Shown here in pieces: positions 1 through 10,501 of a stretch of DNA of 64,000 bases. The notes under the pieces were generated by a model. The model was not told the DNA's origin. It saw only the letters and a program-made list of their open reading frames with translations, and did no database searches. The position numbers and the translations under genes are program-made. Position 1 is the stretch's first letter. Every line of letters starts with the position of its first letter. The DNA comes from Lachnospiraceae bacterium (GTDB lineage Bacteria > Bacillota > Clostridia > Lachnospirales > Lachnospiraceae), in contig CAJTDX010000002.1 in NCBI GenBank assembly GCA_910575155.1, forward strand, positions 62,001 through 126,000, read 5' to 3'.

Positions 1-2
1 AC

Positions 3-401
3 CAGACCGGAGGAAGGGAGCGTAAATCTATTTTGTCAGACGCTTTGGAGGCAGTCATAGGAGCGGTTTATCTGGACGGTGGTTTTGCTAGTGCAAAAGA
101 GTTTATTGTTCGCTTTGTGTTAAATGATATTGAACATAAACAGCTCTTTTTTGATAGCAAGACTATCCTGCAGGAGATTGTACAGGGAAATTATGAAAAA
201 CAGCTTCACTATGTTCTGATCAAAGAGGAAGGCCCGGATCATGACAAAAAATTTGTGGTAGAGGCAAGAATTGGGGAGAAGGCATACGGTCAGGGGACAG
301 GCAGGACAAAAAAAGCGGCAGAACAGGAGGCTGCCTATCAGACGCTGCTGAAATTAAAGCATCAGATCCCGCAGAATAATGGAGGGGGACCATGTATTTA
401 A
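3..401 (+). CDS. rnc: Ribonuclease III, C-terminal part (5' end off window)
   Basis: This is the end of a double-strand-specific endoribonuclease that matures rRNA and some mRNAs in the cytoplasm. The frame is open from the left edge, and the first visible residues (TGGRERKSILSDALEA, then IGAVYLDGG) match the end of the RNase III catalytic domain, which carries metal-binding acidic residues. The rest is a double-stranded-RNA-binding domain ending in the usual KKAAEQEAA helix. The upstream signature helix lies outside the window, so the start cannot be given. The last 10 bases overlap the start of smc, which suggests translational coupling; rnc-smc-ftsY is a common Firmicute order. Confidence 0.95.
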   Translation, partial: QTGGRERKSILSDALEAVIGAVYLDGGFASAKEFIVRFVLNDIEHKQLFFDSKTILQEIVQGNYEKQLHYVLIKEEGPDHDKKFVVEARIGEKAYGQGTGRTKKAAEQEAAYQTLLKLKHQIPQNNGGGPCI

Positions 402-3400
402 AAAGCATCGAAGTCCATGGTTTTAAATCTTTTGCAAATAAGATTCTTTTTGAATTTCATAATGGAATCACTGGTATTGTAGGTCCGAATGGAAGCGGTA
501 AGAGCAATGTGGCAGATGCGGTGCGCTGGGTACTGGGAGAACAGAGGGCGAAGCAGCTTCGGGGCGCCAGTATGCAGGATGTTATTTTTTCCGGGACAGA
601 GAGCCGCAAACCTCTGAGCTATGCCTATGTGGCGATTACACTGGACAACAGCGACCGCCAGCTGAACGTGGATTATAATGAAGTGACCGTGGCGCGCCGC
701 GTATACCGTTCCGGAGAGAGCGAATACCTGTTAAACGGCACAGCCTGCCGCTTAAAAGACGTCAACGAGCTGTTCTATGATACGGGTATCGGCAAGGAAG
801 GATATTCCATTATCGGCCAGGGACAGATTGAGCGCATTTTAAGCGGGAAGCCGGAGGAACGGCGGGAACTCTTTGACGAGGCGGCGGGAATCGTGAAATA
901 TAAGCGCAGAAAAGCCGCGGCGCAGAAGAAACTGGATGATGAACGCCAGAACCTTGTGCGCGTCAATGATATTCTGGCGGAGCTGGAGAAGCAGGTGGGA
1001 CCGCTGGAACGCCAGGCAGAGAAAGCGAAGATCTATCTGAAAAAGAGAGAAGAATTAAAAACCTGTGATGTAAACATGTTTCTGATGGATATGGAACGGG
1101 TGCAGGAGCAGTCCAGAGAACTGGAGGAGAAAATCAGGATTGTGGATCATGATCTGAAAGAATCCAACAGCTCCTATCAAAGTATCAAAGCAGAATATGA
1201 GCTGATGGAACAGAGCATGAAGGAAAAAGATGAAGAACTGGAAGCGCTCAGGGAGGAGCTGGGAAATACCACAGTTCTCAAAGGGAAGCTGGAGGGGAAG
1301 ATTAATGTCTTAAAAGAACAGATTCATGCTTTGCAGCAGAGTGAAGAACATTTTCAGGCACGGCAGGAGGAAATTGACAGAGATCAAACGGAGCGCACGA
1401 AGCAGCAGGAGGGATTTCAGATAGAACTCGCCCAGGCAAACGATCTGCTGAAATCTGTGGAAGAACAGAAGAGCAATGTGATGGCGCGGTATCAGGAAAT
1501 TCAGGAAGAGATTGCCCGCTGCAGCCGCGGGATGGAAGACGGCAAAAATGAAATGATTGAGCTTCTGAATAACAAAGCTTCCACCAGGGCAAAACAGCAG
1601 CGCTATGATACCATGCAGGAACAGGTGAATATCCGCAGGGCGCAGCTTAGCAAACGCTTACTGGAACAAAAAAGCGAAGAAGAAGAGCTGCAGTTTCTGG
1701 TGGAAGAATGTGAAGAGAAATACCGGCAGGCAAAAGAACATTATCTGGAGCTGCAGGAGCAGGAACAGGAGCTGATGCAGAAAAACCGGGAATGGCAGGA
1801 AAAACAGGCAAAGACGGCAGAAGCTCTGGAACAGTCCACCGCACAGTACCACAGAGAACAGTCCAGGCTGGAATCACTGATCAATATTGCAGAACGGTAT
1901 GACGGTTATGGCAATTCCATCCGGCGGGTTATGGAACTAAAAGACGCAGAGCCGGGCCTGCTGGGTGTTGTGGCAGATTTGATTCAGGTGGACAAACAGT
2001 ATGAGATTGCGATTGAGACCGCTCTGGGGGGCAGTATTCAAAACATTGTCACCAGCGATGAAGAGACGGCAAAGAAGATGATTGCTTATCTGAAAAAAAA
2101 TCGTTTTGGCCGGGCGACATTCCTTCCGTTAACCAGCGTGGGAAAGAAAACGCCTCAGGTAAATCCGGCGGCTTTAAAAGAACCGGGCGTCATCGGCGTC
2201 GGCAGCGAGCTGGTACGGGCAGACAGCAAATTTGCAGGATTGAAAACGTATCTGCTGGGAAGGACGTATGTGGTGGATACGATCGACCATGCCATTGCCC
2301 TTGCGCGTAACTATCACTACAGTTTAAGGATCGTGACTCTGGAAGGAGAGTCTTTAAACCCCGGCGGCTCCATGACGGGCGGCGCATTTAAAAATACCAG
2401 CAATCTGCTGGGAAGAAAACGTGAAATTGAAGATTTGCAGAAATCGGCAGAAGCGGTGAAAGCCGCCATCGAAAAAGAGCGCAGCCGTCTGGAAGAAATT
2501 CGTACGGCGAGAGAGCTTTTGAAAGAAGACGCGCAGCAGATCCGCGAAGATTTAAAACAGGCAATGCTTGCCCAGAATACAGAGAAAATGAATCTGGACC
2601 GCATAAAGGAACAAAAAGAAGAAAATGACAGCCAGTTTTCCGGTCTGCAGATGGAAAGCCGGGAACTGGAATATCAGTTAAAGGAAATCAGTGAAAACCG
2701 CACGTTGATACAGCAGGAGATTCAGGAGGCAGACCGCAGAGAGAAGGAAATTGAAGAGGAAAACAGAAATCTGCAGGAGATTTTAGACAGGCAGAACCGT
2801 CTAGCGGAGGAAAGCCATGACGCTGTTTCCAGGGTACAGCTGGAAGAAGCAAACCTGATGCAGAAGGTGAATTTCCTCAAAGAAAATATTTCCCGTCTCC
2901 AGGGAGAGTTAAAGAAACTGGAGGCAGACTTTACAGCGGCAAAACAGGAAAAAGACGATTCCAATGCGGATGCGGCAAAAAAACAGCAGGAAATTGCAGA
3001 ACTTTGCCAGACGATGGCAGCATCTGATACAGCTTATGAAACGCTGGAGAAAAAAATTTCAGAGAGTCAGAAAAACCGCGAGGAAATGTCTTTGAAATAC
3101 CGGGGATTTTTCCAGAAACAGGAGGAATTTTCCAACCGCATCAATGATTTGGACAAAGAGCAGTACCGCCTCAACAGTCAGAAGGAGAAACTTCAGGAAC
3201 AGGCGGAACACCAGAGCAATTATATGTGGGAGGAATACGAACTTACGCTGCACAATGCCATGGAACTTCGCAGCCAGGAGTATGACAATCCCTCAGAGCT
3301 GAAAAAGATGATTGCGGAAATTAAGGATGAAATCCGCAAACTGGGGGATGTGAATGTCAACGCCATCGAGGATTACCGAAATCTGTCCGAGCGGTATGTG

Positions 3401-3952
3401 TTTATGAAAACGCAGCATGACGACCTGGTGGAAGCGGAGAAGATCCTTCTGGATATCATCGAAGAACTGGATGTGGGGATGCGCAGGCAGTTTATGGAGA
3501 AATTTACCCAGATACAAACAGAATTTAACAAAGTATTCAAAGAACTGTTCGGCGGCGGAAAAGGAACTCTGGAGTTGGTGGAGGACGAGGACATTCTGGA
3601 ATGCGGCATTCGTATTATCGCCCAGCCGCCGGGAAAGAAGCTGCAGAATATGATGCAGATGTCCGGAGGAGAGAAATCACTGACAGCAATTTCCCTGCTG
3701 TTTGCCATTCAGAATTTAAAACCCTCTCCGTTTTGTCTTCTGGACGAGATTGAAGCGGCTCTGGATGATTCTAACGTGGGACGGTTCGCAAATTATCTGC
3801 ATAAACTGACGAAAAATACACAGTTTATTGTAATTACCCATAGAAGGGGAACGATGGCGGCGGCAGACCGCCTCTATGGAATTACCATGCAGGAGAAGGG
3901 AGTCTCTACGCTGGTATCAGTGAATCTGATTGAAGAAGATTTGGAACAATAG
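392..3952 (+). CDS. smc: Chromosome segregation protein SMC
   Basis: SMC is the ATPase of the condensin-like complex that compacts and segregates the chromosome, normally working with ScpA and ScpB, neither of which is in this window. The 1186-residue length is normal. The Walker A motif GPNGSGKSN is at residues 31-39. Long heptad-rich coiled coils flank a globular hinge at roughly residues 510-680. The C-terminal head has the ABC signature MSGGEKS at 1090-1096 and Walker B ending in D1118-E1119. The start overlaps the rnc stop and is preceded by GGAGGGGG. ftsY follows after 15 bases, so the genes are probably co-transcribed. Confidence 0.98.
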   Translation: MYLKSIEVHGFKSFANKILFEFHNGITGIVGPNGSGKSNVADAVRWVLGEQRAKQLRGASMQDVIFSGTESRKPLSYAYVAITLDNSDRQLNVDYNEVTVARRVYRSGESEYLLNGTACRLKDVNELFYDTGIGKEGYSIIGQGQIERILSGKPEERRELFDEAAGIVKYKRRKAAAQKKLDDERQNLVRVNDILAELEKQVGPLERQAEKAKIYLKKREELKTCDVNMFLMDMERVQEQSRELEEKIRIVDHDLKESNSSYQSIKAEYELMEQSMKEKDEELEALREELGNTTVLKGKLEGKINVLKEQIHALQQSEEHFQARQEEIDRDQTERTKQQEGFQIELAQANDLLKSVEEQKSNVMARYQEIQEEIARCSRGMEDGKNEMIELLNNKASTRAKQQRYDTMQEQVNIRRAQLSKRLLEQKSEEEELQFLVEECEEKYRQAKEHYLELQEQEQELMQKNREWQEKQAKTAEALEQSTAQYHREQSRLESLINIAERYDGYGNSIRRVMELKDAEPGLLGVVADLIQVDKQYEIAIETALGGSIQNIVTSDEETAKKMIAYLKKNRFGRATFLPLTSVGKKTPQVNPAALKEPGVIGVGSELVRADSKFAGLKTYLLGRTYVVDTIDHAIALARNYHYSLRIVTLEGESLNPGGSMTGGAFKNTSNLLGRKREIEDLQKSAEAVKAAIEKERSRLEEIRTARELLKEDAQQIREDLKQAMLAQNTEKMNLDRIKEQKEENDSQFSGLQMESRELEYQLKEISENRTLIQQEIQEADRREKEIEEENRNLQEILDRQNRLAEESHDAVSRVQLEEANLMQKVNFLKENISRLQGELKKLEADFTAAKQEKDDSNADAAKKQQEIAELCQTMAASDTAYETLEKKISESQKNREEMSLKYRGFFQKQEEFSNRINDLDKEQYRLNSQKEKLQEQAEHQSNYMWEEYELTLHNAMELRSQEYDNPSELKKMIAEIKDEIRKLGDVNVNAIEDYRNLSERYVFMKTQHDDLVEAEKILLDIIEELDVGMRRQFMEKFTQIQTEFNKVFKELFGGGKGTLELVEDEDILECGIRIIAQPPGKKLQNMMQMSGGEKSLTAISLLFAIQNLKPSPFCLLDEIEAALDDSNVGRFANYLHKLTKNTQFIVITHRRGTMAAADRLYGITMQEKGVSTLVSVNLIEEDLEQ

Positions 3953-3967
3953 GAAGGAAGTGGAGTT

Positions 3968-4912
3968 ATGGCAGAAGAAAAGAAAGGATTTTTCAGGCGT
4001 CTGGTACAGGGACTGACGAAGACAAGAGACAACATTGTCTCAGGCATTGATTCTATTTTCAGCGGCTTTTCCAAAATAGACGATGATTTTTATGAGGAAA
4101 TAGAAGAAATTCTCGTTATGGGAGATTTGGGAATTCATGCCGCAACAGAAATTATTGAGAACTTAAAACAGAAGGTAAAAGAGCAGCATATCAAGGAACC
4201 GCAGGCGTGTAAAGAGCTTCTGATCGCCAGTATCAAAGAGCAGATGGATGTGGGCGAGACTGCCTACCGGTTTGAGCAGGAGAAATCCGTGGTACTGGTA
4301 ATCGGAGTCAATGGCGTGGGAAAGACTACTTCGATCGGCAAGCTTGCCGGAAAACTGAAAGAGCAGGGAAAGAAAGTAGTCCTGGCGGCGGCAGATACCT
4401 TTCGGGCGGCGGCGGGCGAACAGCTTGGCGAGTGGGCGAACCGCGCCGGAGTGGAGATGATCGGCGGGCAGGAGGGCGCGGACCCCGCTTCTGTGGTTTA
4501 TGACGCAGTGGCGGCGGCGAAGGCCAGAAATGCAGATGTTTTGCTGTGTGATACTGCGGGACGGCTCCACAATAAGAAAAATCTTATGGAAGAGCTTAAG
4601 AAAATTCATCGAATTCTGGAAAAAGAATATCCCGATGCGTTCCGGGAGACTTTGGTGGTTCTGGACGGTACCACAGGCCAGAATGCACTGGCTCAGGCAA
4701 AACAGTTTTCTGAGGCGGCGGATATCACGGGCATTATTTTGACAAAGATGGATGGAACGGCCAAAGGCGGTATTGCGGTAGCCATTCAGTCAGAAATGGG
4801 CATTCCCGTAAAATATATTGGCGTGGGAGAAACCATTGACGATTTGCAGAAGTTTGATTCGGAACAGTTTGTCAACGCATTGTTCGCCAGAGAAGAAGAG
4901 ACCGGGCAGTGA
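3968..4912 (+). CDS. ftsY: Signal recognition particle receptor FtsY
   Basis: FtsY is the membrane-associated GTPase that receives SRP-ribosome complexes and hands nascent membrane proteins to the Sec translocon. The protein has 314 residues and a short N-terminal A region, so it is the compact Gram-positive form. The NG domain shows the G1 loop GVNGVGKTT at 113-121, DTAGR (G3) and TKMDGTAKGG (G4 and closing loop). The ribosome site GGAAGG sits upstream of the ATG. It follows smc by 15 bases and its stop lies 23 bases before the preferred ilvA start, so one transcript may span rnc through ilvA. Confidence 0.98.
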   Translation: MAEEKKGFFRRLVQGLTKTRDNIVSGIDSIFSGFSKIDDDFYEEIEEILVMGDLGIHAATEIIENLKQKVKEQHIKEPQACKELLIASIKEQMDVGETAYRFEQEKSVVLVIGVNGVGKTTSIGKLAGKLKEQGKKVVLAAADTFRAAAGEQLGEWANRAGVEMIGGQEGADPASVVYDAVAAAKARNADVLLCDTAGRLHNKKNLMEELKKIHRILEKEYPDAFRETLVVLDGTTGQNALAQAKQFSEAADITGIILTKMDGTAKGGIAVAIQSEMGIPVKYIGVGETIDDLQKFDSEQFVNALFAREEETGQ

Positions 4913-4935
4913 GAAAGAACAGGAGAGTGAGAAAG

Positions 4936-6147
4936 ATGCTGACATTGGATAAATTTGAGGAAGCAAGCAGGGTTGTAAAGGAGGTAACGCTGGAAACAAA
5001 GCTGGTATACAGTGATTACTTAAGCGCCCAGACGGGAAATAAGGTATATCTGAAGCCGGAAAACATGCAGTTTACCGGCGCGTATAAGGTGCGTGGAGCT
5101 TATTATAAGATCAGCACCCTTACAGAAGAAGAGCGGGAAAAAGGGCTGATTACCGCTTCCGCAGGAAATCATGCGCAGGGCGTCGCTTATGCGGCAAAAT
5201 GTTTTGGAGTGAAGGCGACCATTGTGATGCCCACAACCACGCCTCTGATTAAGGTAAACCGCACCAAAGGCTACGGCGCAGAAGTGCTGCTGTACGGAGA
5301 CGTCTATGACGAAGCGTGCAATAAAGCGTATGAACTTGCAAAAGAACATGGCTATACCTTTATTCATCCTTTTGACGATCTGGCAGTGGCCACCGGACAG
5401 GGAACGATTGCCATGGAGATTTTCAAAGAACTTCCGCTGGTGGAATATATTCTGGTTCCAATAGGCGGAGGCGGACTTGCCACAGGCGTATCGACGCTTG
5501 CCAAACTTTTAAATCCCAAGATAAAAGTGATTGGCGTGGAACCTGCGGGCGCCAACTGTATGCAGGCGTCCTTTGAGGCGGGAAAGATTGTAACATTACC
5601 GGGAGTGAGCACCATCGCCGACGGTACGGCTGTAAAAACTCCGGGAGAACATATTTTTCCGTATATCCGGGAACATCTGGATGGGATTCTCACGGTGGAG
5701 GACGACGAGCTGGTTGTGGCGTTTCTGGATATGGTGGAAAACCATAAGATGGTCGTGGAAAATTCCGGTCTTCTCACGGTTGCGGCTCTGCGGCATCTGA
5801 ATGTGAAAAATAAGCGCGTAGTATCGATTTTAAGCGGTGGCAATATGGATGTGATTACCATGTCCTCTGTGGTGCAGCAGGGGCTGATTTTCAGGGATCG
5901 TATTTTTACCGTGTCTGTGTTATTGCCGGATAAGCCGGGAGAGTTAAGTAAGGTTGCAGATACGATTGCCACCCAGCAGGGAAATGTAATCAAGCTGGAG
6001 CATAACCAGTTTATCACCACCAACCGCAATGCGGCGGTAGAACTGCGTATTACCATGGAAGCGTTTGGAACGGAACATAAAACGCAGATTATGGATGCGC
6101 TGGAACAGAACGGTTATAAACCGAAGCTGGTGAGGACGAATCTTTAA
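4936..6147 (+). CDS. ilvA: Threonine ammonia-lyase (threonine dehydratase) with ACT domain
   Basis: This enzyme converts L-threonine to 2-oxobutanoate and ammonia, either for isoleucine synthesis or threonine catabolism. The 403-residue protein has a PLP fold-type II domain: K51 in TGAYKVRGA should carry PLP, and the PIGGGGLATG loop holds the phosphate. A C-terminal ACT-like domain begins near IFTVSVLLPDKPGE and suggests allosteric control. The length fits the short single-ACT form rather than the 500-residue IlvA with two regulatory domains. The ATG at 4936 is preferred because AGGAG lies 10 bases upstream; an earlier GTG at 4909 would overlap ftsY. Whether it serves biosynthesis or catabolism cannot be told, since no ilv or tdc neighbours are present. 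Confidence 0.93.
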   Translation: MLTLDKFEEASRVVKEVTLETKLVYSDYLSAQTGNKVYLKPENMQFTGAYKVRGAYYKISTLTEEEREKGLITASAGNHAQGVAYAAKCFGVKATIVMPTTTPLIKVNRTKGYGAEVLLYGDVYDEACNKAYELAKEHGYTFIHPFDDLAVATGQGTIAMEIFKELPLVEYILVPIGGGGLATGVSTLAKLLNPKIKVIGVEPAGANCMQASFEAGKIVTLPGVSTIADGTAVKTPGEHIFPYIREHLDGILTVEDDELVVAFLDMVENHKMVVENSGLLTVAALRHLNVKNKRVVSILSGGNMDVITMSSVVQQGLIFRDRIFTVSVLLPDKPGELSKVADTIATQQGNVIKLEHNQFITTNRNAAVELRITMEAFGTEHKTQIMDALEQNGYKPKLVRTNL

Positions 6148-6210
6148 TTAGAAACACAGAATATTAGTTGTACCACTTTTCTGAGCCGAAGGATGAAACA
6201 GGAGGACATT

Positions 6211-8127
6211 ATGGGCAAAGAAGAATACAGAAAAGCGCTGAAATTGGGAAAAAAAGATTACCAGACGCGGCTATTGCATGGAGAGAAACCAATTCTGCAG
6301 GTTTTGGATGATATTTTGCCGGACCGGAGTTCTTATTCGGAGGCGTCCATTGGTCTGGTGCAGATTCCTATAGAGCAGATTGCAGGAACCAAAACATTTG
6401 CCAGAAGCAGTTCTTTTGCAGGGAATTTTATGCCTATATTGCGGGAAGATACAGAATTTGCCGCCAAATGGGAAAATTTACTGGATGCGCAAACGCAGGA
6501 GGGGATTCGGGAACCGATTAAGGCGTATGAATACATGCATAGATTCTATGTCTCCGAAGGAAATAAGCGGGTCAGTGTGATGAAATATTCCGGCGCCGTC
6601 TCAATTTTGGGAAATGTGATTCGGATCATACCGAAACGCACCCAGGAAAAAGAAAATAAAATGTATTATGAATTTCTGGATTTTTATCGTTTCGCGCCTG
6701 TGAACTATATCTGGTTTACGGAGGAAGGAGGGTATGCGAAATTGCAGGAGGCCGTGGGAAAAGAGCCGGAGGAAGTGTGGACTGAAGAAGAGCTTATGGA
6801 GTTCAGTTCTCTCTATGCCCGTTTTTCTTATGAATTTCGGGAAAAGGGAGGAGAAAAACTGAATATTACCACAGGAGACGCGTTTCTGGCTTTCATCACC
6901 CTGTATGGTTACGACGCCATTGAGCAAAAAACTACCAGTGAAATGCAGGAATTAATGACAAAGAGCTGGGAAGAATTTGCGCTCCTGGGACAGGAATCGG
7001 AAATTGATTTAAAAATGAAGCCTGCGCCGAAGAAGAAATCACTGTTCAGCATTCTGCATCTGCACGCTCCCGGTACACGCAAATTAAAGATTGCGTTTAT
7101 TTATGAGAAAACGCCGGGAACTTCTGCCTGGACGTATGCCCATGAGCTTGGCAGGCTTTATCTGCAGCAGACGTTTCCGGAAGAGGTGCAGACCCTTTGT
7201 TATGAAAACGGAACGCTGGAAAATATAGATTCTTTATTAAGCGATGCGGTAAATGCGGGCTGCGATCTGATTTTTACCACCACCCCGCCTTTTGCACAGG
7301 CAAGCGTGAAGGCTGCGATTGCAAATCCCAGGGTGCGGATTTTGAATTGTTCTTTAAATACCTCGCATCGTTATATTCGCACGTATTATTCCCGCATGTA
7401 TGAGGCAAAATTCTTAATGGGAGCAATTGCGGGGGCGATGGCGGACAATAACCGGCTGACTTATATTGCCGATTATCCGATTTATGGATCGATTGCCAAT
7501 ATTAATGCGTTTGCCCTGGGAGCCAGGATGATGAATCCCCGCGCCGAAGTCTATCTGGAGTGGTCTGCCAGAAAGGACATGGATATAGAAGAAAGAATCC
7601 GGGAAATCGGCGCCTCCTGCGTTTCCGGGAAAGACATGGCGATTCCGGAGGAAGCTTCCAGATTTTTTGGCATTTACCACATCACAGAGGGACGTCCGCG
7701 GAATTTTGCCATGCCTCTGTGGCATTGGGGAAAGTTTTATGAGAGATTAATCTGGGCGATTCTGGACGGAACCTGGAAATATGACGACGATCCCTCCGTT
7801 AAAAAGGCGATTAACTACTGGTGGGGGATGTCGGAAGGGGTGATTGACGTGGTATTTTCCAAATATCTGCCTGTGGGACTGAACCGCCTGGCAGATTTGC
7901 TGAAAACTTCCATCAGCGCAGAAGCTTTTGATCCTTTTGCCGGAATTTTATATTCTCAGGCGGGAGTGGTGCAGAATGATCCCGTAAGGAGCCTCTCGCC
8001 GGAAGAGATTATGACGATGGACTGGCTGGCTGAAAATGTGATTGGATCGATTCCGCCCGGGGAAGAATTAAAAGAGCAGGCCAAACCTGTGATGAAGCAG
8101 CAGGGAGTAAAGAAAAAGGAAGGCTGA
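6211..8127 (+). CDS. Cytoplasmic protein with ParB-like N-terminus and BMP-type substrate-binding C-terminus
   Basis: The 638-residue protein has two recognisable parts. Residues about 50-135 resemble a ParB/sulfiredoxin-like fold: IPIEQI at 52-57, then a buried REPI strand, then YVSEGNKR at 113-120, which corresponds to the family's dG(h/n)(h/k)R motif. From about residue 291 (KLKIAFIYEKTPGTSAW) the sequence resembles basic membrane protein/Med-type nucleoside-binding lipoproteins. There is no signal peptide and no lipobox, so this BMP-like domain should be cytoplasmic, which is unusual. The ATG at 6211 is chosen because AGGAGG is 5 bases upstream; the ATG at 6193 lacks such a site. A metallophosphoesterase starts 7 bases after the stop. 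The function is unknown; a nucleoside- or ligand-sensing role is inference. Confidence 0.75.
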   Translation: MGKEEYRKALKLGKKDYQTRLLHGEKPILQVLDDILPDRSSYSEASIGLVQIPIEQIAGTKTFARSSSFAGNFMPILREDTEFAAKWENLLDAQTQEGIREPIKAYEYMHRFYVSEGNKRVSVMKYSGAVSILGNVIRIIPKRTQEKENKMYYEFLDFYRFAPVNYIWFTEEGGYAKLQEAVGKEPEEVWTEEELMEFSSLYARFSYEFREKGGEKLNITTGDAFLAFITLYGYDAIEQKTTSEMQELMTKSWEEFALLGQESEIDLKMKPAPKKKSLFSILHLHAPGTRKLKIAFIYEKTPGTSAWTYAHELGRLYLQQTFPEEVQTLCYENGTLENIDSLLSDAVNAGCDLIFTTTPPFAQASVKAAIANPRVRILNCSLNTSHRYIRTYYSRMYEAKFLMGAIAGAMADNNRLTYIADYPIYGSIANINAFALGARMMNPRAEVYLEWSARKDMDIEERIREIGASCVSGKDMAIPEEASRFFGIYHITEGRPRNFAMPLWHWGKFYERLIWAILDGTWKYDDDPSVKKAINYWWGMSEGVIDVVFSKYLPVGLNRLADLLKTSISAEAFDPFAGILYSQAGVVQNDPVRSLSPEEIMTMDWLAENVIGSIPPGEELKEQAKPVMKQQGVKKKEG

Positions 8128-8134
8128 GTTCACC

Positions 8135-8761
8135 ATGAAGATACTGGCGATTTCCGATGAAGAATCGAAATATTTATGGGAATATTTCGATAAGGATAAA
8201 CTGAAAGATATTGACCTCATTATATCCTGCGGGGATTTGGAACCCGGCTATCTTTCTTTTTTGGTGACGCTTTGTTCTGCTCCGGTGCTGTATGTGCATG
8301 GAAACCATGATGAAAAGTATGACAGTAAGCCTCCGGAGGGCTGCATTTGTATTGAAGACAGGATTTATGTGTACAAAGGCGTGCGGATCCTGGGGCTTGG
8401 AGGCTCTATGCGTTACAGCCGGGGAAAATATCAGTATACGGAATGGCAGATGAAACAAAGAGCTGCAAAACTGCGTCTGCAGCTATTCAGAAAACGGGGG
8501 TTTGATATTCTGGTGACACATGCTCCGGCTTACGAACTGAATGACGGGCGCGATCTTCCCCATCAGGGATTTCAGGTATTCCGGAAATTAATAGAAAAAT
8601 ACCGTCCAAAATTTTTTCTGCACGGACATGTGCATTTGACATATGGGAGAGGGCATAAACGCTATGATAAGTATTGTGACACCCATATCATCAATGTATA
8701 TGAGCGCTGCGTGTTTGAATTTGAGGACGAGAATCCGCCGGATTCATTGTCGGCGCCTTAG
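8135..8761 (+). CDS. Calcineurin-like metallophosphoesterase
   Basis: This is a small (208-residue) cytoplasmic member of the calcineurin-like phosphoesterase superfamily. The dinuclear metal site can be read in order: the SDEES strand at the N-terminus, in place of the usual D-x-H, then GDLEPGY, GNHDE, THAP and HGHVH. The N-terminal His of the usual DxH motif is not obvious, which may alter metal site 1. The substrate (phosphoprotein, nucleotide or cyclic nucleotide) cannot be predicted. It begins 7 bases after the ParB-like/BMP-like gene, and that tight spacing makes a shared transcript and possibly a shared pathway likely. Confidence 0.85.
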   Translation: MKILAISDEESKYLWEYFDKDKLKDIDLIISCGDLEPGYLSFLVTLCSAPVLYVHGNHDEKYDSKPPEGCICIEDRIYVYKGVRILGLGGSMRYSRGKYQYTEWQMKQRAAKLRLQLFRKRGFDILVTHAPAYELNDGRDLPHQGFQVFRKLIEKYRPKFFLHGHVHLTYGRGHKRYDKYCDTHIINVYERCVFEFEDENPPDSLSAP

Positions 8762-8814
8762 AGCGTGTTTGAAAAATGCTTTCACACGTTTAAGCGGCAG
8801 GGTCTTTCCTGGCA

Positions 8815-8860
8815 GAAGAAAAAACGCGCCGGGTCCTGAAAGATACAGGATTCAGCGCGC
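8815..8860 (-). terminator. Intrinsic terminator of the small membrane-protein gene
   Basis: Read on the minus strand, downstream of the gene ending at 8888, a GC-rich stem (CGCGC...TCCTG paired with CAGGA...GCGCG, with internal mismatches) is followed by TTTTTTC. On the plus strand the matching A-run lies at about 8818-8824. It also separates this gene from the convergent phosphoesterase gene. Confidence 0.7.
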
Positions 8861-8887
8861 TGCGAAGTTGACGAATGCCGTTCAGAA

Positions 8888-9151
8888 TTATTCTGCCGTG
8901 CTGTCAGAAGAGGGCAGGGAACTCATATAATCGCTGAGGGCGTCCAGATTTACTTCCGTCTTTACCGGAGTATTTTTCCCGTCCGCATTACGAAAGTATC
9001 CGTAAGCGGAATAACCGATCCAGCCAATGACAGCGATACATACGACTGTGCCGCAGGCAGCAGCGGCAGTGCTCTTGATTTTTTCCTTTCGCATGTTTTT
9101 CTTGCGGTTTGCTTTTTCACTTTTATAGCGGTCTACTTTTGCCTGACTCAT
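8888..9151 (-). CDS. Small single-pass membrane protein, function unknown
   Basis: The protein has 87 residues: a very basic N-terminus with many Lys and Arg (about residues 1-27), one hydrophobic segment from about 28 to 52 (rich in A, V, I and G), and a polar, mildly acidic tail of 35 residues. By the positive-inside rule the N-terminus is cytoplasmic. AGGAGA sits 8 bases before the ATG, which supports real translation, and a good terminator follows the stop. No family was recognised. It is transcribed divergently from galE. Confidence 0.7.
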   Translation of the reverse strand: MSQAKVDRYKSEKANRKKNMRKEKIKSTAAAACGTVVCIAVIGWIGYSAYGYFRNADGKNTPVKTEVNLDALSDYMSSLPSSDSTAE

Positions 9152-9187
9152 ATGATCATTCTCCTTAGTTCAATTTTCTCTGAAAAC

Positions 9188-9193
9188 AGTATA
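9188..9193 (-). promoter_or_regulatory. Possible -10 element (TATACT) for the small membrane-protein gene
   Basis: On the minus strand TATACT lies about 37 bases upstream of the ATG. No good -35 hexamer is seen at the right spacing, so this is tentative. The rest of the 9152-9370 spacer is AT-rich and shows no other feature. Confidence 0.35.
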
Positions 9194-9378
9194 CACCAAT
9201 TTTGTGAAAAAGTCTTGAATTTTTTTAGAAAAATTAAAAAAGGTAAAAAGAGCGGTCATAATGAAGCGGGCAGAGTTTCCAAACTGTAAGGTTGCCGCGT
9301 TTTATTTTAAATTCAAACATCCCTTTGTATTTGCTAAAAAAGTCCGGGGAATAATTTGGACGGGGAGTGAAAAAATGT

Positions 9379-9407
9379 TTTACTAAATGGATTAAGTGTG
9401 CTATACT
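9379..9407 (+). promoter_or_regulatory. Sigma-A type promoter of galE
   Basis: TTTACT at 9379-9384 and TATACT at 9402-9407 are separated by 17 bases. It lies about 63 bases before the galE start and points to the sequence that follows. No operator is evident. Confidence 0.65.
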
Positions 9408-9470
9408 CAGAATAACGAAGGCGGCAGAGCGTTATGCGGCGCGCTAAATCAGGACAGGAGGTAAATTTCT

Positions 9471-10487
9471 ATGGCAATTTTAGTTACAGGCGGGGCAGGT
9501 TATATCGGAAGCCATACGTGCATTGAGCTGGTCAGTGCCGGATATGAGGTAGTTGTGGTGGATAATCTGGTTAATTCCAGTGAGGAAGCAGTGAGAAGAG
9601 TGGAGAAGATCACTGGCGCCAAAATTCCTTTTTATCAGGTGGATATTCTGGACGCTCCGGCGTTGGAAGAAGTATTTAAGAAAGAGAAGATTGACAGTGT
9701 CATTCATTTTGCAGGCTTAAAAGCAGTGGGGGAATCTGTACAGAAGCCTTTGGAGTATTATCATAATAACATCACCGGAACCTTGATTTTATGTGATGTG
9801 ATGCGCAAAAATGGTGTGAAGAATATCATCTTTTCTTCTTCGGCTACCGTATATGGCGATCCTGCAATCATTCCTATCACAGAGGAATGTCCCAAAGGAC
9901 AGATTACCAATCCTTATGGACAGACCAAAGGAATGCTGGAGCAGATCTTAACAGATTTCCATGTGGCAGATCCGGAATGGAACGTGGTGCTTCTGCGTTA
10001 TTTCAATCCAATTGGAGCGCATGAGAGCGGCATTATCGGAGAGGACCCCAAGGGAATCCCCAACAATCTGGTGCCCTACATTGCGCAGGTTGCAGTTGGC
10101 AAATTAAAATGTCTGGGCGTGTTTGGCGACGATTACGATACGCCGGACGGAACCGGAGTCAGAGACTATATTCATGTGGTAGACCTGGCGAAGGGACATG
10201 TAAAGGCATTGAAAAAGATTGAGGACAAATCAGGCGTCAGCATTTATAATCTGGGAACCGGAATCGGCTACAGCGTTCTCGATGTGGTGAAAGCATATGA
10301 GAAGGCCTGCGGAAAACCAATTCCGTATGAAATCAAACCGAGACGTGCAGGCGATGTTGCAACCTGCTATTCTGACGCTGCGAAGGCGAAGAAGGAATTA
10401 GGCTGGGAAGCAGAATTTGGCATTGACAGGATGTGCGAGGATTCCTGGAGATGGCAGAGCGCGAACCCGGACGGATACCGCAGCTGA
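9471..10487 (+). CDS. galE: UDP-glucose 4-epimerase
   Basis: GalE interconverts UDP-glucose and UDP-galactose (Leloir pathway and surface-sugar supply) using bound NAD. The 338-residue length is typical. The Rossmann motif GGAGYIGSH lies at residues 7-15, and the catalytic YxxxK is Y149-K153 (YGQTK), preceded by the SSSATVYG segment that supplies the active-site Ser. The late motif [10 protein letters not shown] is characteristic. GGAGG precedes the ATG. The gene stands alone between its own promoter and a strong terminator, with no galK or galT beside it. Confidence 0.96.
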   Translation: MAILVTGGAGYIGSHTCIELVSAGYEVVVVDNLVNSSEEAVRRVEKITGAKIPFYQVDILDAPALEEVFKKEKIDSVIHFAGLKAVGESVQKPLEYYHNNITGTLILCDVMRKNGVKNIIFSSSATVYGDPAIIPITEECPKGQITNPYGQTKGMLEQILTDFHVADPEWNVVLLRYFNPIGAHESGIIGEDPKGIPNNLVPYIAQVAVGKLKCLGVFGDDYDTPDGTGVRDYIHVVDLAKGHVKALKKIEDKSGVSIYNLGTGIGYSVLDVVKAYEKACGKPIPYEIKPRRAGDVATCYSDAAKAKKELGWEAEFGIDRMCEDSWRWQSANPDGYRS

Positions 10488-10501
10488 CATTCATAAAGAA
10501 G

